Assembly (NCBI GenBank): GCA_023459495.1
Contig: JAEWTL010000074.1
Coordinates: forward strand, 62,001-126,000
DNA: 64,000 nt
Origin: Bacillota bacterium
Lineage (GTDB): Bacteria; Bacillota; Clostridia; Christensenellales; SZUA-584
Direction: 5' to 3'
A program made the translations under genes and the position numbers. Positions within the stretch are counted from its first letter, which is position 1; each line of letters begins with the position of its first letter. Positions 57,963 through 64,000 of this stretch are shown in pieces. The notes under the pieces are model-generated. The model did not search any database. It had not been told where the DNA came from and worked only from the letters and a program-made list of their open reading frames with translations.

Positions 57963-58544
57963 TTATTGGCACGCTTCACGCATCACTTTTCTGACGTAAC
58001 GACGTGCGCTTCTGAACTTAAAATAAACTTTTTCGGAAGCTCTCGTATCTCCATACATACGCCAACCCATCGTTTTGCTGAAAGGTATCGGCGCACCCAT
58101 AAAGCCCAGCACATCTTGCAAAGGATACCCTAGAAAAAGTCCAATTTCATGCGGAAACTGCGTACCACGCAGCTTTCTGACAAGCAATCGCACATATGTT
58201 TCGCTTGTGCCGGCTTCAGGATAGCCCTGTTTGACCAAAAACGTATGGATTTCAGCATTTGACAACAAGGATTCCAGTCTTTCTTTGTGATAAATAAACA
58301 ACTGCTTTCTTGTCTTTACGCCTTTCACGATCACAAAGGAGACAGGACTGCCGCATGTAAAGTGTTTTTTGCATTCCGCCAAAAAGTCCTTTTCCTGAAT
58401 ACTGATCAGGCATGCCGGCTTAACACCAATAATGGTCGCACCGATATGTTCGATGATACAACGCGTTCCCCGGCACGTTTGGCTTTCCGGGCTTGACTTT
58501 ACGAAGTCGCTTATGATTTCGACGGAACAGACCATCAGGCGCAT
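57963..58544 (-). CDS. DUF3793 family protein
   Basis: 193 residues matching DUF3793: CSVEIISDFVKSSPESQTCRG-type start, GVKPACLISI, KQLFIYHKERLESLLSN, RGTQFPHEIGLFLGYPLQDVLGFMG and RMYGDTRASEKVYFKFRSARRYVRKVM. The function is not known; the family travels with FeoB, flavodoxin and DUF2325 genes in Clostridia, which points to heme or iron handling. Overlaps the DUF2325 gene by 10 bases. Confidence 0.88.
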   Translation of the reverse strand: MRLMVCSVEIISDFVKSSPESQTCRGTRCIIEHIGATIIGVKPACLISIQEKDFLAECKKHFTCGSPVSFVIVKGVKTRKQLFIYHKERLESLLSNAEIHTFLVKQGYPEAGTSETYVRLLVRKLRGTQFPHEIGLFLGYPLQDVLGFMGAPIPFSKTMGWRMYGDTRASEKVYFKFRSARRYVRKVMREACQ

Positions 58545-58834
58545 GTCTCCAGTAACATCTTGATTTCATCAATAGACTTTTTTAATGCAGCGCCGCTGCT
58601 GCAGTGCGACTTTACGATGGGTATTTGTTTGCGCCTTGCTTCCCGCTCCGCAATAAACATCATTTTGTGGGAGACGGCGCTGGTGAATATCAGCATGGCG
58701 TCGGGCATCCCAATGCTCTTGGCAAACTGGGCCGGCAACTGTGTAAACACCTTGATTTTATGTCCCAGCTCTTTCCCGACCTGGATATATTCCCGATACA
58801 TCCGCTCATAGCCGCCTATTAACACAAAGCTCAT
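58535..58834 (-). CDS. DUF2325 family protein
   Basis: 99 residues: MSFVLIGGYERMYREYIQVGKELGHKIKVF, PDAMLIFTSAVSHKMMFIAEREARRKQIPIVKSHCSSGAALKKSIDEI. DUF2325 proteins are small Rossmann-like proteins of unknown role, often metal-regulated. First gene of the DUF2325-DUF3793-flavodoxin operon; a GTTAGT-N4-GCTAAC palindrome lies 14 bases upstream of its start, covering the place where a repressor would block transcription or the ribosome site. Confidence 0.9.
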   Translation of the reverse strand: MSFVLIGGYERMYREYIQVGKELGHKIKVFTQLPAQFAKSIGMPDAMLIFTSAVSHKMMFIAEREARRKQIPIVKSHCSSGAALKKSIDEIKMLLETCA

Positions 58835-58847
58835 TCCTGCCTCCCAA

Positions 58848-58917
58848 GTTAGTTAACGCTAACTAGCACTTTAAAAAAATATGCATTTACATTATGCAGT
58901 AGTTAGCACTTGCTAAC
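58848..58917. promoter_or_regulatory. Two DtxR-type palindromes upstream of the DUF2325 operon
   Basis: GTTAGTTAACGCTAAC (58848-58863, one mismatch) and GTTAGCACTTGCTAAC (58902-58917, perfect). They flank the likely promoter of the minus-strand operon. Confidence 0.7.
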
Positions 58918-59090
58918 TAGCATTATATTACTACGTCATATTAAAGGTGTCAATGACCTTTATTTAAGATTCAAAATAAATTCTCAGCACCTAAATTGAA
59001 CTCTTCAGGTGATACCTTTATCTGAATGAGCGAAAAGTTTAAACAATCTCGTGTTTCTTGACAAATGCTTATTATATATGTTACTTTATG

Positions 59091-59106
59091 GTTAGCTTTA
59101 GCTAAC
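59091..59106. promoter_or_regulatory. Perfect DtxR-type palindrome facing the hydrolase gene
   Basis: GTTAGCTTTAGCTAAC, perfect 6+4+6. A likely plus-strand promoter precedes it (TTGACA at 59059-59064, then TATATG/TTACTT-type -10 sequences), so it would control the transcript leading to the hydrolase at 59383. Confidence 0.65.
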
Positions 59107-59382
59107 CATAAAGCAGAATAAATTTAAAAGGGTTACAAGAGCCTTTCATCGGGTGACGTCAGCAAGTATATACAGAGAATATATACAAGGCTGGCAATCG
59201 ACCATGAGAGGTTGATAAGGATCTCTTCGCATACAAATATGCTATGGAGGGTGCTGGCGTTTTATGCTCTCTGGGCATATATGATTCGTTGTCCAGAATA
59301 TTGAACCGTCAGAGGGAAAGGGCTACAGAGTTAGTTGCCCCTATGTCAGACATAGACTGTTATTTTTGAAAGAGGTTAAATT
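59107..59382 (+). other. Long untranslated leader before the hydrolase gene
   Basis: 276 bases without a supported gene between the palindrome and the hydrolase start. Short self-complementary pieces are present (for example TATATAC...GTATATA-like near 59168-59190) but no riboswitch class or terminator could be recognised. It ends in GAAAGAGG, the hydrolase ribosome site. Confidence 0.3.
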
Positions 59383-60255
59383 ATGGGTAAAAAAGAACTG
59401 GATATGAAAACACGTAATGCGCTTGGGGGAAGTTTCGTGTCTCTGACCGATGGGTATACGCATTACGAGCTGTCGGGGAAGCGTGACGCCAAAACGGTCG
59501 TACTGATACACGGCAATGCAGCGCCCATTTGTTCATGGGATTATACTGTGGGCGCGTTAGTCAACGCAGGTTATCGCGTGCTTCGATACGATGTTTTCGG
59601 CCACGGCTATTCCGACCGCCCGAAATATGAGACCTATGACCGGGATCTATACGACAGGCAACTTAGTGAGCTGCTTGAAAAGCTGAATATCAAAACGCCT
59701 GTTTACCTTGTCGGTACGTCGCAGGGCGGAAGCATCGCAGCATATTTTGTTGCGCATCATGCCGGGTGCGTTGAAAAGATGGCATTGCTCGCGCCGCTGT
59801 ATGATGAGTTTGATGGCCAAAAGAATGTCGCATTCATTAAATCGAAATTGGGCTCAATGCTGATGAAGCTGGCAGGCGACAAGGCGTTTGCCAACCCGTC
59901 CAGAGTGCTTTATTCGGATGAGAAAAAGCAGGAGCTGGCGGACAAGCTGATGAAACAGCTTGCGTTCGAAGGAAAAAGAAGAGCGGTGCTGGCGAACTTG
60001 AGAGGGAACTCCGTTGAAGACGCATCGGAATATTATCAGGAGATCAGGAAGCAACAAATCCCGCTTTTTCTGACCTGGGGCGATCATGATAACAGCATTC
60101 CAAAATTATCGATGGACCGGCTGATAAATTTGTTGCCCGATACGGAGTTTCATCTGATTCAGGGCGCATCACATTTGGCACACTATGAATTCCCCGAAAA
60201 AGTTAACCCACAGCTGATACGCTTTTTTAATGACTCCATTAGGGCTCACCGTTAG
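59383..60255 (+). CDS. Alpha/beta hydrolase, metal regulon
   Basis: 290 residues. VVLIHGNAAPICSWDYTVGALVNAGYRVLRYDVFGHGYSDRP is the standard start of the fold; nucleophile serine in VGTSQGGSIA (about 113), acid in TWGDHDNSIP (about 236) and histidine in GASHLAHYEFP (about 266). Similar enzymes hydrolyse esters; in iron regulons some open ferric-siderophore esters. The upstream GTTAGC palindrome suggests that role here, as inference. The ATG follows GAGG. Confidence 0.88.
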   Translation: MGKKELDMKTRNALGGSFVSLTDGYTHYELSGKRDAKTVVLIHGNAAPICSWDYTVGALVNAGYRVLRYDVFGHGYSDRPKYETYDRDLYDRQLSELLEKLNIKTPVYLVGTSQGGSIAAYFVAHHAGCVEKMALLAPLYDEFDGQKNVAFIKSKLGSMLMKLAGDKAFANPSRVLYSDEKKQELADKLMKQLAFEGKRRAVLANLRGNSVEDASEYYQEIRKQQIPLFLTWGDHDNSIPKLSMDRLINLLPDTEFHLIQGASHLAHYEFPEKVNPQLIRFFNDSIRAHR

Positions 60256-60515
60256 GTATCCCTCAGGTATCGCTAAGAGCAGCCATGACAGAGAAGTCAG
60301 CAGCATAGCCGGAAAATTGAAAAAATTATAGATGTATAGGGGAGGGGCGGCATGCCTGATAAACACCTTTTGCATAAAGACTATATTTCATTACGCGCGC
60401 TTGGGCCATTTATATGGCGATAGGTGAGGAAGGAAACCGGCATAAATAGCCGGTCGTAATGCAATCCTTCCTCGTATCCTATCGTTCCTTTTCCACTAAT
60501 GTCTCATACAGTGTA
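60256..60515. other. Convergent intergenic region with a long hairpin
   Basis: Between the hydrolase and the minus-strand ABC genes lies ACCGGC-N7-GCCGGT (60436-60454) set inside an outer inverted repeat GAGGAAGGA (60427-60435) / TCCTTCCTC (60467-60475). No T-run follows, so it is a structure rather than a typical terminator. No gene seen. Confidence 0.4.
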
Positions 60516-62249
60516 TCAACTGTTTTGATATTGCATCTTCAACATCGATGAAAATATACCCTGATTTTCTTTCAGCTCTTGGGGCGTACCAGTCTCTGCA
60601 ATCTTGCCGTCTTTGATCACAATAATTTTATCAGCTCCTGAAACGGTTCGCATCCGGTGGGCAATAATCAGAACCGTCTTGTTCTTTATAAGCTCGCTGA
60701 GTGCGCTTTGGATTTTGCTCTCGTTTTCGGCATCAAGCGACGCTGTCGCCTCGTCAAGCAAAATAATCGGTGCGTCTTTCAGAATGGCCCTGGCAATAGA
60801 TATGCGCTGCCGTTCGCCGCCGGACAGCCTCTCTCCGTTTTCACCGATCAGGGTATCGTATCCCTGCGGAAGCCTTTTTACGAACTCATCGCACATTGCC
60901 AATCTCGCAGCCTTTATGACCTCATCATTTGTAGCGTCTTTCCTGCCAAGCCGGATATTGTCCATTACGCTGGAGTTGAACAGTGTTACATCCTGAAACA
61001 CGATGGAATAATAGTTTAGCAGGGTTTCGGGATCAACCTTGGAGATATCCTCTCCTCCCAAGGTAATGACACCTTTGTCAATATCCCAGAAGCGCGCGGA
61101 CAGCTTCGCCACTGTGCTCTTTCCCCCGCCTGAAGGCCCAACCAGCGCGGTTACATCACCCTGTTTTGCAGTAAAACTGACATTATTGAGTGTCTGCACG
61201 CCTTCAATATACGAGAAATCCACATTATTAAACTCAATATCATAGTTCTTGGGATTGAATTCCGTTTTACCCTCCTGCCTTGGCATTGCGTCCATCTCTT
61301 TCATACGCTTTATGCGCACATTCAGAAACAGCAGCAGCGCCAGATTGTCCATTACCTCCATGATCGGGTTATAAATACGTGCCGTTACAACGAGGAAAAC
61401 TAGATAAGCGAATATACTCACAGATCCTGTGGATAAAAGATATGCACCGGCCAGTATGAGGCTGGGTAGCCCGAGCTTTAAGATCACATAGGAAAAGTTG
61501 ATCAACGCACCGAGCAACAGCTCTCCTTTGATCAAGAACTTCTCGTAATTGTCCAGCTTTGTGTTTAGCGTTTTCGCATAATCACTTTCCCGGTTATAAG
61601 ACTTGATTTCATGGACGGAGTCCAGCCCCTCCTGGATATTATCCGAAATATCTCGTTTGACGTGATAAAGCTTTGTGTGCATTTTATTTTGAAACTTTCG
61701 AGACAGATAGAATACCAATAGCGCGACCGGAATCACCCAAAATACGGCGAGCGACAGCTGCCAATTGTAAATAAACATCATGACGCCCATGATGAATATC
61801 GTCACTGCCGCCGCAAAAATCTGAGGCACCGCGTGAGAAAAGAGCTGCTCGATCTGCGTGGCATCCTCCATGATCGTGGCGCTTAAGTCGGCAATATCCT
61901 TTTTTCCAAAGAACGCGAGCGGCAGCTTTCGCAGTGTTTCCGCCAGGCTGATACGCCTGCGGGCGCTTTCTTCGTAAATTCGGGTGTAGGTCGAATCGTA
62001 TTGAAAATAGGCGATTATAAACATGACCAGTAAAGCAGCCACAGCCATGATCACATAATAAAGAACGTTGCTTCCCAGGCTGCCCGAAGCATTCAACAGG
62101 GCGCCTAGATGTTCATCTAAAAATTGAAAGCCGAATATGACTGGAATCATGAAGCTGATATCCATAATCACCGACCAAATGATTGAAACAAAAAGGTTTT
62201 TCGCACCTTTTTCAGACATTGCAAATTTGTTCTGAAAAAATTTAAGCAT
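60516..62249 (-). CDS. ABC exporter, membrane plus ATPase domains (second of pair)
   Basis: 577 residues. Six membrane helices in the first 310 residues, then Walker A GPSGGGKSTVA, Q-loop FQDVTLFNSSV, signature LSGGERQRISIARAI, Walker B IILLDEATASLD and switch IIAHRMRTV. A fused half-transporter of the MsbA/YbtPQ type. It overlaps the partner gene by 8 bases, so the two form a heterodimer. Such pairs export peptides or drugs or, in the YbtPQ group, take up siderophores. The metal-regulated neighbours make a siderophore link attractive but unproven. Confidence 0.94.
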   Translation of the reverse strand: MLKFFQNKFAMSEKGAKNLFVSIIWSVIMDISFMIPVIFGFQFLDEHLGALLNASGSLGSNVLYYVIMAVAALLVMFIIAYFQYDSTYTRIYEESARRRISLAETLRKLPLAFFGKKDIADLSATIMEDATQIEQLFSHAVPQIFAAAVTIFIMGVMMFIYNWQLSLAVFWVIPVALLVFYLSRKFQNKMHTKLYHVKRDISDNIQEGLDSVHEIKSYNRESDYAKTLNTKLDNYEKFLIKGELLLGALINFSYVILKLGLPSLILAGAYLLSTGSVSIFAYLVFLVVTARIYNPIMEVMDNLALLLFLNVRIKRMKEMDAMPRQEGKTEFNPKNYDIEFNNVDFSYIEGVQTLNNVSFTAKQGDVTALVGPSGGGKSTVAKLSARFWDIDKGVITLGGEDISKVDPETLLNYYSIVFQDVTLFNSSVMDNIRLGRKDATNDEVIKAARLAMCDEFVKRLPQGYDTLIGENGERLSGGERQRISIARAILKDAPIILLDEATASLDAENESKIQSALSELIKNKTVLIIAHRMRTVSGADKIIVIKDGKIAETGTPQELKENQGIFSSMLKMQYQNS

Positions 62250-63999
62250 ACTGAACTCCTTCCTCTACAGTGTTTTCAGCGCTGATTCTCCACGCAACGG
62301 ATTGTTGGTATTCGTCCCACATGGTTTTGTAGAGGCCGCCTTTGCTCAGCAGCGCCTCGTGCGTTCCTTCCTCCGCAATCCGTCCATTTTCAATTACGAG
62401 GATTCTGTCGACATTGCGCACGCTGGTCAGGCGATGGGCGATCATCAGCGTTGTTTTGCCGCGGCTCAACTCCTTCAGGGCTTTTTGGATCAGATGCTCA
62501 TTTTCAGGGTCCGCAAAGGCCGTAGCTTCATCCAAAAGCACGATCGGCGCATTTTTGACGATGGCCCGGGCAAGTGCGATTCGCTGCTGCTCTCCCCCCG
62601 AAAGATAAGTTCCTTTTGAGCCGATGACCGTATCGAGTCCATTCGGCAACCCTGCGATGATTTCTCGAGACTGCGAAGATTCGATGGCCTTCTCGATTTC
62701 TTTCTCCGTGACATTTTCCTTCCCAAACACGATGTTCTCTCTCAGCGAACCTTTAAAGAGCTTTGTATTCTGGAAAACAAAGGATATGTTGTCCATCAGC
62801 TCTTTTTTCGGTATTTCCTTCACGTTGATTCCGCCGACCAGGACTTCGCCTTCGTCCGCGTCCCAAAAGCGCGCGGCCAGCCGGGCGATCGTCGTCTTTC
62901 CGCCACCCGAAGCCCCAACAAGCGCAATCGTCTCGCCTTCGCTTAATTTAAAGCTGATTCCGTCGGCCGCCCGTTTGTCGGCGCCTTCATATGAAAAGGC
63001 AACGTTCTTGAATTCCAAAATGTGTTTTTCTATATGCTTAGGCTTTTGACTGTAGCTCATTTCAGGATAATTGAGAAGGTTATCCAACCTGTCAATCGCC
63101 TGCTCCGCAATCATGCTGTTTTGCCGGAAATACATCGACTTCATCAGCAGCATCGTAAAAATCGGTGATATCAAAAGATAGAATATGAAGTTCGAAAGCA
63201 CAAGGGCGAGATTTTCGCCGTTTCCAATCAAAAGTATCGCCATAGGGATTAGGAAGAACGCGGCAGACTGCATAATAATGGTATAAAACGACATGGGCCT
63301 GCGCCAAAGCAGCGTATATGCATGAACCATCTCTTTATACCTGATGATGCTGCTATAGAACCGCTTAAAGGAAAATATGGATTGGCCGAATGTTTTGACA
63401 ACCGGTATGCCGCGGACATATTCAACGGATTCTGAGCTCATTTCTTCCAAAGAATCAAAATAGCTTTTTTGAAACCGTTTGCCTTCTGCAGTCATCATGA
63501 ACTGCATTGTGATAAAGCCAAAGATAATTGGGACAAGAGAAGCAAGGCCCATTCGCCAGTCAACAGTCAATATTAGAGCGATAAGAATAATGGGAGAGAC
63601 GATGGTACCGGCCATGTCCGGCAACTGATGGGCTAAAAACGTATGGGTCGTCCCCGCTCCGTCGTTGACGATCTTTCGCATCTTTCCGCTGGAGTGCTGA
63701 TCGAAGAAGCCGAGCGGCATGGACATAATTTTTTGCATGCCCAATTTCTGCAGCCCGACCTCCACGCGGAAGGCCGCGAGATGCGAGCTCATCAGCGCAC
63801 AGAAGTACACCACGACGCCGGCTATCGCGCTTGCAAAAGCCAGCCACGCAAAAGTGCCGACATTCGATACGTCTATCGCCTGAGGGGAAGATAATATATC
63901 CCGTGTAATGTACCACACCAGCACAAAAGGCACAATGTTCAGTGCTGCTGAAAGCCCCGACAGCACCAGCGACAAAGGTAGCAGCACTTTCTTTTTGCC
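62242..63999 (-). CDS. ABC exporter, membrane plus ATPase domains (first of pair), 5'-truncated
   Basis: At least 585 residues; the frame stays open to the window edge (KKK before the in-frame GTG at 63987), so the start lies outside. Membrane domain of about five visible helices, then Walker A GASGGGKTTIARL, Q-loop FQNTKLFKGSL, signature LSGGEQQRIALARAI, Walker B IVLLDEATAFADPEN and IAHRLTSV. The second residue after the Walker B glutamate region (AFAD in place of ASLD) is a variant D-loop. A 20-residue tail follows the usual end. Partner of the gene at 60516. Confidence 0.94.
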   Translation of the reverse strand, partial: GKKKVLLPLSLVLSGLSAALNIVPFVLVWYITRDILSSPQAIDVSNVGTFAWLAFASAIAGVVVYFCALMSSHLAAFRVEVGLQKLGMQKIMSMPLGFFDQHSSGKMRKIVNDGAGTTHTFLAHQLPDMAGTIVSPIILIALILTVDWRMGLASLVPIIFGFITMQFMMTAEGKRFQKSYFDSLEEMSSESVEYVRGIPVVKTFGQSIFSFKRFYSSIIRYKEMVHAYTLLWRRPMSFYTIIMQSAAFFLIPMAILLIGNGENLALVLSNFIFYLLISPIFTMLLMKSMYFRQNSMIAEQAIDRLDNLLNYPEMSYSQKPKHIEKHILEFKNVAFSYEGADKRAADGISFKLSEGETIALVGASGGGKTTIARLAARFWDADEGEVLVGGINVKEIPKKELMDNISFVFQNTKLFKGSLRENIVFGKENVTEKEIEKAIESSQSREIIAGLPNGLDTVIGSKGTYLSGGEQQRIALARAIVKNAPIVLLDEATAFADPENEHLIQKALKELSRGKTTLMIAHRLTSVRNVDRILVIENGRIAEEGTHEALLSKGGLYKTMWDEYQQSVAWRISAENTVEEGVQYA

Positions 64000-64000
64000 C

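Noticed and set aside
1..64000. CRISPR arrays or cas genes
   Set aside because: No evenly spaced direct repeats with unique spacers and no Cas-like protein were seen.

Overview
The window looks like a chromosomal segment of an anaerobic, low-to-mid-GC Firmicute of the class Clostridia. The signs are the FeoA/FeoB set with a Cys-rich Feo-associated peptide, DUF3793 and DUF2325 proteins, MMPL plus heptad-repeat protein pairs, a PreA-type dihydropyrimidine dehydrogenase, strong AGGAGG ribosome binding sites and TTG/GTG starts. Genus cannot be told from this sequence alone. No rRNA, CRISPR array or intact tRNA was seen.

Layout. 1-10061: the 3' part of a sensor kinase, a DUF2202 lipoprotein/4Fe-4S membrane protein operon on the minus strand, a two-gene TIR-like plus SLATT (DUF4231) candidate conflict cassette, and a TetR regulator divergent from an MMPL transporter and heptad-repeat exported protein, with shared TTTTCAACAC operator elements. 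10131-21549: a plus-strand run with a condensation-like acyltransferase (frameshifted at its 3' end), TetR, a pectin-acetylesterase-like hydrolase, a GH78 alpha-L-rhamnosidase, a GPH sugar symporter, a 3-hydroxyacyl-CoA dehydrogenase-like protein, an alpha/beta hydrolase and a GH3 beta-glucosidase. It looks like a set for taking apart plant rhamnosyl-glucosides. 21785-34597: an RpiB-like isomerase, then a reductive pyrimidine (or related ureide) degradation locus: PucR regulator, class III aminotransferase, iron alcohol dehydrogenase, NMT1-type ABC importer, hydantoinase/dihydropyrimidinase, PreA and an M20 carbamoyl-amidohydrolase. The importer's binding protein appears circularly permuted, and the aminotransferase mRNA has a riboswitch-like leader.

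34664-49100: an AT-rich integrated island. It begins at the 3' half of a tRNA-Arg(CCT) gene, broken at the anticodon loop, followed by an att-like arm region that is repeated imperfectly at 45566-45726 beside a tyrosine integrase/excisionase pair. Between the two copies lies a defence cargo: a zinc-ribbon/HEPN-motif protein, a complete qatABCD operon, and a divergent two-gene unit (GHKL ATPase plus AlbA_2-TIR protein) that I do not recognise as a named system. To the right of the integrase is a Tn916-like regulatory remnant (sigma-like and XRE proteins).

49156-64000: a metal (probably iron) homeostasis region: feoB, two feoA, two DtxR-family regulators, three methyltransferases, a MATE exporter, a DUF2325-DUF3793-flavodoxin operon, an alpha/beta hydrolase and a heterodimeric ABC exporter. 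A palindrome GTTAGC-N4-GCTAAC recurs perfectly or nearly so at seven places in front of these genes, defining a local regulon. An AraC regulator has been cut off before its DNA-binding domain and joined in frame, across a TAG stop, to the last 37 codons of a lost ABC transporter.
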